NCBI RefSeq assembly: GCF_005502465.1
Contig: NZ_SCOT01000002.1
Location: 182,789 to 246,788 of the forward strand
Direction: 5' to 3'
Source: Sphingopyxis sp. L1A2A
GTDB taxonomy: Bacteria; Pseudomonadota; Alphaproteobacteria; Sphingomonadales; Sphingomonadaceae
Length of the DNA stretch: 64,000 nucleotides
Positions 1 to 9,665 of this stretch are shown in pieces; position 1 is the stretch's first letter; every line of letters begins with the position of its first letter. Under the pieces are notes generated by a model. The model did not search any database, had not been told where the DNA came from, and saw only the letters and a list, made by a program, of their open reading frames with translations. The position numbers and the translations under genes were made by a program.

Positions 1-617
1 GGCAGGCGGCGATGGCGCGGCGCGAGCGATATGGCGCCCTCCCACTCCTCGGCGCCCGGTTCGGCGGCAAAGCTGAGGTCGATCGGCGGCGGCACGCTCC
101 AGCCCGCTTCAGCGGCTTCGACCGTCGCCAGGCTCCATTGCTCGGCCCATCGCTCGGCGGTGGGCAGGGGCAGGGTGGCGCGGTCGGGCAGCCGCCATTC
201 GTCCTGCTGCGCGCGCGACAGGATGGCGTGGACCAGCCGCCGCGGGCCGCCTGCGACGAGCGGCAACGCGGTGGCGACCACGGCGTGCGCGGGGCTTTTG
301 AGGACGAGCAACTGCGCCAGCGCGATCCGCAGCACGGTCCGCGATTTGACGTCGTCGGGCAGAATCTGCGCCGTCGCACTGTCGATCAGCGCGTCGATAT
401 CGACCATCCAGCGCAGGGCTTCGGACGCGATGGCGACGGCAAAGGCGCGGTCGGCCCCGGTCAGCCCCTGCGCGGCGGCGTGCATTGCGACGTCGAGCGG
501 GTCGCCGCGGCGCAAGATCGCATCGACCAGCCGCAGCGCCGCCCGCCGCGGCGCGGTGCCGGGCGGATCGGGCTCACTCTGTGACCGCTGTTTTGGGCGC
601 CGGGGGCGATCAACCAT
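1..617 (-). CDS. rsmB: 16S rRNA m5C967 methyltransferase RsmB, N-terminal part (runs off the window)
   Basis: This frame is open from an ATG at 617 to the left edge of the window, about 205 codons, so the C-terminal part is outside. The visible region looks like the NusB-like RNA-binding domain that precedes the SAM-dependent methyltransferase domain in RsmB/Sun/Fmu proteins: near residue 23 it reads RAALRLVDAILRRGDPLD, followed by helices containing RIALAQLLVLKSPAHA and RRLVHAILSRA. RsmB methylates C5 of C967 in 16S rRNA (family knowledge). The catalytic cysteine domain cannot be checked here. It is divergent from the DUF1674 gene at 673, with 55 bases between the two starts. Confidence 0.85.
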   Translation of the reverse strand, partial: MVDRPRRPKQRSQSEPDPPGTAPRRAALRLVDAILRRGDPLDVAMHAAAQGLTGADRAFAVAIASEALRWMVDIDALIDSATAQILPDDVKSRTVLRIALAQLLVLKSPAHAVVATALPLVAGGPRRLVHAILSRAQQDEWRLPDRATLPLPTAERWAEQWSLATVEAAEAGWSVPPPIDLSFAAEPGAEEWEGAISLAPRHRRL

Positions 618-672
618 GATGATATTCGACGCGGTTGGCGTGACGCATGAAAAATCCTATAGTGGCTGCACC

Positions 673-882
673 ATGACCGAGCGCAGTGAAACGGAAACGA
701 TAGGCGGAACGCCGCGAGCGGTGAAGCGTCCGGCGCATGTGAAGGCGCCTGCCGACTGGACCACCAGCCCGGTACCACCGCCAGCGCCGATCCGCGAGGA
801 AAAGGCCAAGGACCAACCCGGCGGGCGTAATCCGGTGCGCTATGGCGACTGGGAGCTGAAGGGCATTGCCGTCGATTTTTGA
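673..882 (+). CDS. DUF1674 protein (SDHAF4-like succinate dehydrogenase assembly factor)
   Basis: A 69-residue protein starting at ATG 673. Its C-terminal half carries the DUF1674 signature: GGRNPVRYGDWELKGIAVDF at the extreme C terminus, the hallmark of the Sdh8/SDHAF4 family. Family members help assemble the flavoprotein subunit of succinate dehydrogenase. That role is known for the eukaryotic homologues and is inferred here. The N-terminal half is polar and proline-rich and probably disordered. A longer in-frame reading to position 31 exists but runs antisense through rsmB and is rejected. The pairing of a DUF1674 gene with rsmB in divergent orientation is, as I recall, common in sphingomonads. 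Confidence 0.85.
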   Translation: MTERSETETIGGTPRAVKRPAHVKAPADWTTSPVPPPAPIREEKAKDQPGGRNPVRYGDWELKGIAVDF

Positions 883-902
883 CGCCGCGGCCAGCGCCCG
901 CG

Positions 903-1466
903 TCAAAAAGGGTTCATCCGCCCGATCAGTCCGGTCCGATCGACAAATTGATGCTTTAGTGCGGCAAGAATATGGATCGCGGCCAGCGCCAGCATGGTGA
1001 GGCCAAGCACCTCGTGCCGGTCATGCATCACATCGGCCAGACCCTTGTTCGGCTGGGCGATCGTCGGAATTGTCGCCAGCCCGAAAAAGTCGATGGGCCG
1101 GTCCGCGGCCGACATCCACACCCAACCCGACAGCGGCAGCAGGATGAGCAGCGCGTAGAAGAGAAAATGCACGACCTTGCTGAGCGGGCGCTGCCATGCC
1201 GGGGTCGCGGCGGGCAGGGGCGGCGGTTTGTGGCCCAGCCGCCACAGGATCCGGACGATGGTCAACGCCAGGATTGTGATGCCCAGCGCCTTGTGGATGT
1301 CCATTGCGGCACGATGCGTTTCGCGCTGCATGTCCTCGGTCAGCATGGCGAGGCCGATATTGGCGATGACCGCCAGGCCGATCAGCCAGTGAAGCCAGAT
1401 GGCCACCTTGGTATAACGCGGACCGGCGGTGCCGGCGGGGTCTGCCAGGGTGGCCATCGGCATCAA
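903..1466 (-). CDS. Cytochrome b561 family membrane protein
   Basis: A 187-residue integral membrane protein with four hydrophobic helices (about 22-43, 61-78, 97-117 and 152-172) and the histidines expected for two b-type hemes: H26 in WLHWLIG, H58 in DIHKALG, H100 in KVVHFLFY, and H151/H165 in the last helix. Small prokaryotic cytochromes b561 move electrons between quinols and periplasmic acceptors, sometimes superoxide. The partner here is unknown. Two ATGs lie close together; the second (Met4, at 1457) is equally possible. The gene ends 20 bases from the stop of the DUF1674 gene (convergent). It starts 5 bases after the stop of the SapC gene on the same strand, so the two are probably cotranscribed. 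Confidence 0.85.
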   Translation of the reverse strand: MMPMATLADPAGTAGPRYTKVAIWLHWLIGLAVIANIGLAMLTEDMQRETHRAAMDIHKALGITILALTIVRILWRLGHKPPPLPAATPAWQRPLSKVVHFLFYALLILLPLSGWVWMSAADRPIDFFGLATIPTIAQPNKGLADVMHDRHEVLGLTMLALAAIHILAALKHQFVDRTGLIGRMNPF

Positions 1467-1471
1467 ACGCC

Positions 1472-2251
1472 TCAGACCGCCGGGACTTCCTGAATTTCCG
1501 GCACCTTGCCGGCTTTCACCTGCTCGGCAAACACTTCGCGCATCAGCTGCAGCGAGAAGAGGTGGGCAAAGATCAGGCCGAGGATGCCGTTCTGCATCAG
1601 CTTGCGCAGCACATCGCCGCGCAGTTCGCGCAGCTTGTTCTCGTCGACCATCTGAAAACCGCGATAGATATAGGGCTTGTCGCTGCCTTCCTGCTGGATG
1701 CTGACTTCGCCGTCGATCAGCAGATCGGCCTTTTTCAGCTCGTCAACGAACATGCCGGTGCGCTGACCGGCTTCTTCAAAATTCTTGCAGAATTCGAGGA
1801 CCGCCTGAACCGGCGCCGTCGGCTGGCCATTGTCGAACAGCGCATCGCCTTCGTCGAACTTGCCGATCGCGCCCGACGTCGGGTCGAAGCACAGCGACAA
1901 TTCGTCCGAATTCGGCTGGAGCTTGGCGAGCAGGAACGGGTAACGGCGGATATAGGCGGGAACATAGACCGGATTGACCAGCTTGCCATTGTCGTCGACG
2001 AACGTGTTCACGCCTTCGTTCAGGCCCATCAGCGCGAGCGGCACCGGATTGTCACCCGCCGAAAAGACGATCGGGAAAAAGCGGCACGCCGATACGAACT
2101 CGTCCGAGGTCAGCGGGATGGCATGCTGGTTGATCAGAAATTCCGCGTTGTCCAGCGGACGCGCGTGGAAATCGGCATGATCGATGCTCGAAAGCGGAAC
2201 GAGGTCCTTATAGAACAGCGGCAGGTTGGCAGGGGCGGGCGCAGTGGCCAT
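1472..2251 (-). CDS. SapC family protein
   Basis: A 259-residue soluble protein resembling the SapC family, named from a gene next to an S-layer protein gene in Campylobacter; its biochemical role is not settled. Recognisable family features are the N-terminal LPLFYKDLVPLSS stretch, the central YIRRYPFLLA motif around residue 100 and the FQMVDENKLREL motif near residue 202. There is no signal peptide or membrane segment, so it is probably cytoplasmic. Such proteins are common in sphingomonads, often near hydroxylases or TonB-dependent transport genes. Here the downstream neighbour is a cytochrome b561, 5 bases away. Function is not assigned. Confidence 0.8.
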   Translation of the reverse strand: MATAPAPANLPLFYKDLVPLSSIDHADFHARPLDNAEFLINQHAIPLTSDEFVSACRFFPIVFSAGDNPVPLALMGLNEGVNTFVDDNGKLVNPVYVPAYIRRYPFLLAKLQPNSDELSLCFDPTSGAIGKFDEGDALFDNGQPTAPVQAVLEFCKNFEEAGQRTGMFVDELKKADLLIDGEVSIQQEGSDKPYIYRGFQMVDENKLRELRGDVLRKLMQNGILGLIFAHLFSLQLMREVFAEQVKAGKVPEIQEVPAV

Positions 2252-2362
2252 GATAAAACTCCGGTAGGGCGTCCCGACCAGCCGGGACGAAAAGATAACA
2301 GCGCGCCTTATTGACCCGCGCCCCGCGGCGCAAGGGGGCGATAGCGCAGGACGGGCAAAGCG

Positions 2363-3787
2363 TCAGACGATCAGCTTGCCGGGGTTGAAGATGCCCGCCG
2401 GATCGAGCCCGGCCTTGATGCCGCGCAGCGCCGCCAGCCGCGCCGGGCTGTCGAGTTCGGCCAGGATGTCGCGTTTCATCTGGCCGATGCCATGTTCGGC
2501 CGAGATTGAGCCGCCAAGGTCAATGACATGCGAATAGACCAGCCGGCTGACCGCTGTGCCGTGCTCGGCGAGCCATGCGGCGCCGTCGACGCCAACAGGG
2601 GGCTGGACATGGTGATGGACATTGCCATCGCCCAGATGCCCGAACGACAGGGCGCGGGTTCCGGGGAAGGCGGCTGTCAGTCGCGCCGGATTATCGGCGA
2701 TGAAGGTCGGCATCCGGTCGACGGGGACGCTGACGTCATGTTGCAACGCCGGTCCTTCGGCGCGTTCGGCCTCTGAAATCGAATCGCGCAGGCGCCAAAA
2801 ATCGTCGCTTTCGCGATCATTCTTGGCAATCACGACGTCGCGAATCAATCCGGCGTCGAGCGCTGCGGCGAGTTCGCGCTCCAGTGCATCACTTAGCGCC
2901 TGATCGCTTTCACCCGCCAGTTCGGCGAGCACGTACCAAGGATGCACGGCGGCGATCGGTGCGCGGGTTTGCGGGATATGGCGCAGCACGGCATCAAGGC
3001 AAGCGTGCGGGATGATCTCGAACCCCTCAAGCTCGCGCCCGATGCTGGCATCGAGCTGGCGGAGCAGGATGAGCGCCTGTTCGGGCGAATCGATCGCGAT
3101 CCATGCGGTGCGCCGCGCCGCTGCCGCAGGGACGAGATGCAGGCTGGCGGCGGTGACGATGCCCAGCGTCCCCTCGGCACCGCAGAGCAAGTGCCGCAGA
3201 TCATAGCCGCGGTTGTCCTTTTTGAGCGGCGCGAGCCCGTCGAAGATGCTGCCGTCGGGGAGTACCGCCTCGATCCCCGCGACCAGCGCGCGCATCGTGC
3301 CGTGGCGGAGCACCTGGGTGCCGCCGGCGTTGGTTGATACCAGCCCGCCGATCGTCGCCGAACCCTTGCCGCCCAGGGTAAGCGGGAAGCGCAGGCCGTG
3401 TGCCAATGCTTCTTGATGGAAGGCTTCAAGGATCACGCCTGCGTCGGCCACCGCTATCCGGGCAGCGGTGTCGATCGAGCGCATCCGGTTCATCCGGCGC
3501 AAGCTGAGCAACAGTTGGTCGCCAGTTGCATCGGGAGTGGCGCCGCCGACCATGCCGCTGTTGCCGCCCTGCGGCACCAGCGCGACCTGCTCGTCTGCGC
3601 ACAGGCGAACGACCGCAGCGACCTCTTGGGTCGAGGCGGGCGACAGCATCGCCGCGGCGTGTCCGGTATATTTGCCGCGCCAGTCGGTCAGCCAGGGCGC
3701 CATGCTGTCGAGGTCGGTCGTATAGCCTTTTGGACCCAGCAACCCGGCCAGACGATCGAGAAACGGCTTGGACGGCGTCCGGGTCAT
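2363..3787 (-). CDS. FAD-linked D-2-hydroxyacid dehydrogenase (D-2-hydroxyglutarate/D-lactate type)
   Basis: A 474-residue flavoprotein of the GlcD/D-lactate dehydrogenase family. The N-terminal FAD-binding-4 domain contains the glycine-rich PQGGNSGMVGG at residues 72-82. The C-terminal FAD-oxidase domain carries GHLGDGN (383-389), followed by HHH, and EHGIG (431-435), which line the active site and metal/substrate pocket in this family. These enzymes oxidise D-2-hydroxyacids such as D-2-hydroxyglutarate or D-lactate and pass electrons to ETF or quinone. The substrate cannot be decided from sequence alone. The gene appears to stand alone: SapC starts about 110 bases downstream on the same strand, and the next gene upstream is divergent. 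Confidence 0.85.
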   Translation of the reverse strand: MTRTPSKPFLDRLAGLLGPKGYTTDLDSMAPWLTDWRGKYTGHAAAMLSPASTQEVAAVVRLCADEQVALVPQGGNSGMVGGATPDATGDQLLLSLRRMNRMRSIDTAARIAVADAGVILEAFHQEALAHGLRFPLTLGGKGSATIGGLVSTNAGGTQVLRHGTMRALVAGIEAVLPDGSIFDGLAPLKKDNRGYDLRHLLCGAEGTLGIVTAASLHLVPAAAARRTAWIAIDSPEQALILLRQLDASIGRELEGFEIIPHACLDAVLRHIPQTRAPIAAVHPWYVLAELAGESDQALSDALERELAAALDAGLIRDVVIAKNDRESDDFWRLRDSISEAERAEGPALQHDVSVPVDRMPTFIADNPARLTAAFPGTRALSFGHLGDGNVHHHVQPPVGVDGAAWLAEHGTAVSRLVYSHVIDLGGSISAEHGIGQMKRDILAELDSPARLAALRGIKAGLDPAGIFNPGKLIV

Positions 3788-3898
3788 GCTTTGGGTTCCG
3801 ATCTTGCGGCGACAACAGAGCGAATATAGTTCATTTGATGTTCAATCATGGCTGTTAAAGCCCGCGTTGGATGAATATCATTTTTTCGTCCAGCGGCT

Positions 3899-4489
3899 AT
3901 GGACGCGGGAGTTACGGGTGGGCAGCAATTATCGTCAGGACGCCGAAGGAGCGGCAGCACTGCTGTGCTGACCGCGGCGGCCCTGTGGTTTGCCGCAGCG
4001 GCGCCCGGCGCCGATGCGGCGCCGCCGGTTGCGGCGCCCGAGCCGCTGGTAGCGATCACCGCGCCGACGCCCGAGCAGATCACGTCATTCTGGCAGGTGG
4101 TGATCGAACAGCAGCTGATCATCCGCGTCCCCGCCCAGCGATCGCAGCTCAACAATTTTGCCGCCGGCCCATCGCCGTCGCGGCGCGCGACCGAAATTCC
4201 GATCGTGTGGAAAGAGAAAAAAGCGCCAAAATGCGTCGCGATGCGCAATATCATGGGGATGCAGGCGGTTCAGCGCGACAGCATCGATATCATCACGCGG
4301 CAAAAACAGCGGCTGCGCGCCCAGCTCAATCGCGGCTGCCGCGCGCTGGACTTTTATGCCGGTTTTTACATGCAGGGCAGCAAGGACGGGCAGCTTTGCG
4401 AGGACCGCGATGAAATCCATGCCCGCACCGGCGCAAAATGCGAGATCGACAAGTTTCGCTTGATGGTTCCGGTCCGCGACGACGATTAG
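3899..4489 (+). CDS. Conserved-looking hypothetical exported protein
   Basis: I do not recognise a named family. The 196-residue reading begins with a polar, basic N terminus, then a hydrophobic Ala/Leu stretch (residues 22-36) ending in APGADAAPP, which looks like a signal peptide. The mature part is basic, with IPIVWKEKKAPKCVAM near residue 100 and four cysteines (in PKCVAM, NRGCRALD, GQLCED and AKCEID) that could form two disulfides. The start is uncertain: ATG 3899 lacks a good ribosome site, and GTG 3965 would give a shorter, more typical signal peptide. The codon pattern (strong third-position GC) and the absence of a better frame on the other strand support a real gene. The next gene is the helicase 122 bases downstream. 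Confidence 0.6.
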   Translation: MDAGVTGGQQLSSGRRRSGSTAVLTAAALWFAAAAPGADAAPPVAAPEPLVAITAPTPEQITSFWQVVIEQQLIIRVPAQRSQLNNFAAGPSPSRRATEIPIVWKEKKAPKCVAMRNIMGMQAVQRDSIDIITRQKQRLRAQLNRGCRALDFYAGFYMQGSKDGQLCEDRDEIHARTGAKCEIDKFRLMVPVRDDD

Positions 4490-4611
4490 GCGATTAATCG
4501 CGGCTTTCGTCGCCATTTCTTGACTTTTCATCGCTATTTGCCCAAGGCCCGCGCAGCGCCGCCTGCGTGGAAGGCTGAGCGTCACCTCTTTTTTCCGGAC
4601 ATGATAATCTT

Positions 4612-5994
<1,383 letters not shown>

Positions 5995-6032
5995 GAATTT
6001 TCTGACGGGTGGGGGAACTCACATCCTCCCGC

Positions 6033-6122
6033 CGTCACCCCGGACTTGATCCGGGGTCCATGACCCCTTGCGCCGCGCTATGCCGTGAGGACGGATGGAT
6101 CCCGGATCAAGTCCGGGATCAC
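6033..6122. repeat. Dispersed inverted repeat, type 1 (CCGGACTTGATCCGG core)
   Basis: Two arms carry CCGGACTTGATCCGG (near 6040-6055) and its reverse complement CCGGATCAAGTCCGG (near 6102-6116), each itself nearly palindromic, separated by about 40 bases. The same core recurs at 18866-18939. The element lies between the convergent helicase and oxidoreductase genes. It looks like a REP-type non-autonomous repeat common in sphingomonads. It could fold into a strong hairpin in transcripts of both flanking genes. Confidence 0.85.
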
Positions 6123-6162
6123 AAAATTGGAGGTCCGCAATCGGCCGTTAGCCGCCGCAGCC

Positions 6163-7179
6163 CTATACCCTAACCAGCATCTTCCCCATATTGGCGCCCG
6201 AAAATAGCCCCAGAAAGGCGTCGGGTGCCGACGCCAGCCCTTCGTGCACGGTTTCGCGCATCGTCACCGCGCCGCTGGCGATCAGGGCGCCCATGTCGGC
6301 GTAAAATTCTTCCATGCAGTCGAAGAACTGGTCGGTGTAGATAAAGCCTTCCATGCGGATGCGGGCCGGGATCGTGCGGATCAGGTATTTCATGTCCTGC
6401 GCTTTGCCGTCGTTATAGACGTCGATCATCCCGCAGATCGCAAAGCGCGCGAAATCATTGGCGGTCGCAAAGGCGGCGTCGAGATGCTCGCCGCCGACAT
6501 TGTCGAAATAGACGTCGATCCCGGGCTTGCCCAGTTGATCGAGTGCTTGCGCCAATCCCGCCAAGACCGGTCCCGCCTTGTAATCGACCACCGCATCGGC
6601 GCCCAGATCCTTGACCCAGGCGCATTTTTCGCCGCCGCCCGCCGATCCGATGACGGTCATCTCGCGCGCTTTGGCGATCTGGACGACCGCGGATCCCACC
6701 GCGCCCGCCGCCGCCGAGACGAATATCGTGTCGCCGGGCTTGGCCGCGGCGACGCGCAGCAGGCCGATCCACGCGGTGCCCCCGGTCAGCCCCATATTGT
6801 GCAGGAAGGTCTGCGGGGTCAGCCCCGCCGCCAGTGCTTCGGCAGGCAGCTTATTGGGCATCATGTCGAGGCCGACAATGCCGCCGTCGCGCCAACCGCC
6901 CATGTGCAGGATCAGGTCGCCGGGCGCGAAACCCTCCATGCGGCTTTCGGTCACCTCGCCGATCGCGCCGCCGGTCATCGGCTGGTCGATCTGGAAACTC
7001 GCGGCATAGCTTTTGGCGTCGTTCATCCGGCCGCGCATATAGGGATCGACCGACAGCCACAGGTTGCGGACCCGCAACTGGTCGGCTTCCAGCGGACCGT
7101 CGGGCAAGTCGCGGAGCGCGAAATTGTCCATCGTCGGCAATCCTTGCGGACGGCTGGTCAAATGCCAGGCTTTGCTCAT
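6163..7179 (-). CDS. NADP-dependent zinc-independent oxidoreductase (prostaglandin reductase/curcumin reductase type, MDR superfamily)
   Basis: A 338-residue medium-chain reductase. Its features are the N-terminal LSVDPYMRGRM motif of the leukotriene B4 12-hydroxydehydrogenase/curcumin reductase branch, the nucleotide-binding AAAGAVGSAVVQIAK turn, IDVYFDNVGGE, and the absence of zinc-ligand cysteines. Such enzymes reduce the C=C bond of alpha,beta-unsaturated ketones with NADPH. The start chosen is ATG 7179 (MSKAWHL), which fits the family N terminus. A longer reading to 7242 adds 21 residues unlike the family. The tRNA-Ala gene lies 97 bases upstream on the opposite strand. Confidence 0.85.
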   Translation of the reverse strand: MSKAWHLTSRPQGLPTMDNFALRDLPDGPLEADQLRVRNLWLSVDPYMRGRMNDAKSYAASFQIDQPMTGGAIGEVTESRMEGFAPGDLILHMGGWRDGGIVGLDMMPNKLPAEALAAGLTPQTFLHNMGLTGGTAWIGLLRVAAAKPGDTIFVSAAAGAVGSAVVQIAKAREMTVIGSAGGGEKCAWVKDLGADAVVDYKAGPVLAGLAQALDQLGKPGIDVYFDNVGGEHLDAAFATANDFARFAICGMIDVYNDGKAQDMKYLIRTIPARIRMEGFIYTDQFFDCMEEFYADMGALIASGAVTMRETVHEGLASAPDAFLGLFSGANMGKMLVRV

Positions 7180-7275
7180 CGGAACCCCCATTCCCTGATT
7201 TCGCGTGGCGGTGAAGGCTCTGATCAGAAAAGCCGTTGCCACTGTTCGGCTGTGCCGTTAATACGCCGCCGTCGC

Positions 7276-7351
7276 GGGGCCGTAGCTCAGATGGGAGAGC
7301 GCTGCAATCGCACTGCAGAGGTCAGGGGTTCGATTCCCCTCGGCTCCACCA
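7276..7351 (+). tRNA. tRNA-Ala (anticodon CGC)
   Basis: A 76-base cloverleaf with encoded CCA. The acceptor stem GGGGCCG pairs with CGGCTCC and has the G3:U70 wobble that identifies alanine tRNAs. The D arm holds TAGCTCAGATGGGAGAGC. The anticodon stem CTGCA/TGCAG encloses ATCGCAC, so the anticodon is CGC (codon GCG). The T arm has GGTTCGATTCC. It is flanked by protein genes on the opposite strand. Confidence 0.95.
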
Positions 7352-7379
7352 GCGACCTTTCTCCCGCGATCATACAGAC

Positions 7380-8543
7380 TTACCCCGCGTAGTCGCGGAT
7401 CATGTTCTTCGCAATGACTAGCTGTTGGATCTGGGTCGTTCCTTCATAAATCCGGTAAATGCGGCAGTCGCGATAGAAGCGTTCGGCCAGATATTCCTTG
7501 AGGTATCCCGCACCGCCGTGGATCTGCACCACCCGGTCGGCAACGCGCCCGCACATTTCGCTGGCAAACATCTTGGTCGCCGCCGCCTCGACAAGGATTT
7601 TTTCACCGCGGTCGGCGCGCGCGCAAGCGTCGGCGAGCATACATTCGGCGGCATAGATTTCGGCCTTGCTGTCGGCCAGCATCGCTTGAATCAGCTGAAA
7701 ATTAGCGATCGGTTCGCCGAACGCCTTGCGTTCCATGGCATATTTCAGGCCCGCATCGAGCATGCGCTTGGCATAGCCGACGCTGGCAGCAGCAACCGAC
7801 AGGCGCCCGTTGTCGAGGCTCTGCATCGCGGCACGGAAGCCGATTCCTTCTTCGCCGCCAAGCAGCGCATCGCCGTCGACATGGACATCGTCCAATATGA
7901 CGTCGGCGATCTGCGATCCGGCCTGGCCCATCTTGCCGTCGGGTTTGCCGATCGAGACACCGGGGGCATCGCGCGGGACAAGGAAGGCGCTGACATGCGC
8001 GTTCTTGGGCAGCGCCTCGGCATTTGTGCGCGCCATGATCAAGATCATATCGGCAAACGGGGCGTTGGTAATATAACGCTTGGTGCCGTTGAGCACATAG
8101 CCATTGCCGTCGCGCACCGCGCGGGTCTTCATCGCAGCGCTGTCCGACCCGCTGTCGGGTTCGGTCAGGCCAAAGGCGGCGATGCTGCCCATCGCCAGCT
8201 TGGGCAGCCAATGCTCCTTCTGCTGCTCGGTGCCAAAGCCGACCAGCGATTTGCACACCATGCCGATATTGATCGACACGATCGAACGATAGGCGGGCGA
8301 GGCATAAGCGATCTCGCGGATGAAGCCGACATATTGGCTGATGTTCATTCCGGCGCCGCCATATTGTTCGGGCATGGTCACCCCGAACAGGCCCATGTCG
8401 CGCATTTCCGCCAAGATGTCGTCGGGAACGCGGCCAAGTTCTTCGAGTTGGTCCTCCGCCGGGATCAAGCGTTCGCGGACATAGCGCTGCAGCTGTTCCA
8501 TGAAGGCGTCATAAATGTCGGCGTCCATTCCCGGGTTGATCAT
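7380..8543 (-). CDS. Acyl-CoA dehydrogenase
   Basis: A 387-residue flavoprotein of the acyl-CoA dehydrogenase family, introducing the trans-2,3 double bond in beta-oxidation and passing electrons to ETF. It has FGLTEPDSGSD in the middle domain (flavin and substrate contacts), the usual C-terminal helical domain, and the catalytic YEGTTQIQ motif near residue 366 (Glu about 367). Unlike the two acyl-CoA dehydrogenases at 57-60 kb, it is canonical. The chosen start gives MINPGMDADI; Met6 is an alternative. The hydroxylase gene ends 19 bases upstream on the same strand. Confidence 0.9.
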   Translation of the reverse strand: MINPGMDADIYDAFMEQLQRYVRERLIPAEDQLEELGRVPDDILAEMRDMGLFGVTMPEQYGGAGMNISQYVGFIREIAYASPAYRSIVSINIGMVCKSLVGFGTEQQKEHWLPKLAMGSIAAFGLTEPDSGSDSAAMKTRAVRDGNGYVLNGTKRYITNAPFADMILIMARTNAEALPKNAHVSAFLVPRDAPGVSIGKPDGKMGQAGSQIADVILDDVHVDGDALLGGEEGIGFRAAMQSLDNGRLSVAAASVGYAKRMLDAGLKYAMERKAFGEPIANFQLIQAMLADSKAEIYAAECMLADACARADRGEKILVEAAATKMFASEMCGRVADRVVQIHGGAGYLKEYLAERFYRDCRIYRIYEGTTQIQQLVIAKNMIRDYAG

Positions 8544-8562
8544 CGTCGTCCTGTCCCTTGGT

Positions 8563-9624
8563 CTATTGTTCCGAATAGCTGTCGATGGCGGAAAAAATGC
8601 GGGTCAGCTGCTCGCGCTCATCGGCGTCGATATCGGGCCGCCAGATTTCGAACAGCAGGATGGTGCGGTCGCTGGTGCCGCGGTTCCACGCTTCATGTTC
8701 AAAACTGTCGTCAAAGATCAGCAGTTCGCCTTCGGCCCAATGGCGCGTTTCGGCGCCGACGCGCAGCCCGCACCCGTCGGGCACAACCAGCGGCAGATGA
8801 CAAATCAGCCGCGTGTTGAGCATGCCGTGATGCGGCTGGATATGGGTGCCGGGGGTCAGCCGCGAAAACAGCGCGAGCGGCGCGCGGCCGGGGATCACCG
8901 GTTGCGGGGCAAGCGACAGCGCGGCGAGGGCGGCGGGGCACAGCATGTCGATGCCATCGGCGATCGCGCCATCTTTCCAAAGCCAGGCAGCGCCCCAATC
9001 GGGTTTATCGAGCAGCGGATTATTGGGCGGCGGGCGATCGGCGCTGGCGGTGACATAGGGACCGAAACGATCGGCGGCATGGTCGATCAAGGCCAGCAAT
9101 TCGGCGCGGATGGCGTCGGTCGCGGCCTCGATGGCATCGACCCACGCGAAATCGGCGCGGTCGAAAAACGGGCGCTGGGCCAGGCCGGGGAAATAGAACA
9201 TGCTGGGCTGCTGCAGATAAAGCGGCTGTTCGCCGGCCAGCATGCGGAGCGCCGCGGCGACGCGCGGCGCCGCGCTGGCGGCATCAATGCCCGCGCCGCG
9301 CAACTGGCTGAGCAGATGATCGGCATAGGCGCGCTCGGTGGCGGCCAGAAATTGTTCGGCGCGTTGCAGCCCGGGATGAAGGGCGGGCGGGATGCTCTGT
9401 GCCTGGGCGGCGGTGCCGAGCGCGAGGCGATAGAAGCTCCCGGCGGCGCGGTCGTCGGCCAGACGGCGCTTGAGTTCAGCCATGGCGAGCATGGCGGCGA
9501 TATTGCCGCGATCGGCGCGGATCGCGCCGTCGAGCGCCGCGGTTTCCGCCGCGGCATCGCCGCGGCGATGGGCGTCGCGTGCCTGGTCCAGCCATGTTGC
9601 CTGCCCCGTCATGGCCTTTGCCAT
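8563..9624 (-). CDS. Aspartyl/asparaginyl beta-hydroxylase family protein with N-terminal TPR-like helices
   Basis: About 353 residues. The first third is alpha-helical and TPR-like (LDQARDAHRRGDAAAETAAL). The C-terminal half is a 2-oxoglutarate/Fe(II) dioxygenase-like cupin of the Asp/Asn hydroxylase family, with HIQPHHGMLNTRL and FDDSFEHEAWN supplying candidate metal and 2-oxoglutarate ligands. Bacterial members include LpxO-type lipid A hydroxylases as well as protein hydroxylases, so the substrate is open. Start choice: ATG 9624 or ATG 9612, neither with a strong ribosome site. The longer frame to 9936 overlaps the next gene and is not protein-like. It probably shares a transcript with the acyl-CoA dehydrogenase 19 bases downstream. 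Confidence 0.75.
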   Translation of the reverse strand: MAKAMTGQATWLDQARDAHRRGDAAAETAALDGAIRADRGNIAAMLAMAELKRRLADDRAAGSFYRLALGTAAQAQSIPPALHPGLQRAEQFLAATERAYADHLLSQLRGAGIDAASAAPRVAAALRMLAGEQPLYLQQPSMFYFPGLAQRPFFDRADFAWVDAIEAATDAIRAELLALIDHAADRFGPYVTASADRPPPNNPLLDKPDWGAAWLWKDGAIADGIDMLCPAALAALSLAPQPVIPGRAPLALFSRLTPGTHIQPHHGMLNTRLICHLPLVVPDGCGLRVGAETRHWAEGELLIFDDSFEHEAWNRGTSDRTILLFEIWRPDIDADEREQLTRIFSAIDSYSEQ

Positions 9625-9665
9625 AACGCGGCGGTGGACCTTTGCAAGCGACGCCCTGTCGTGCG

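Noticed and set aside
6033..6122. Insertion sequence or CRISPR-like array at the dispersed repeats
   Set aside because: Repeats are short, singly inserted inverted repeats with no transposase, no regular spacing and no spacers.
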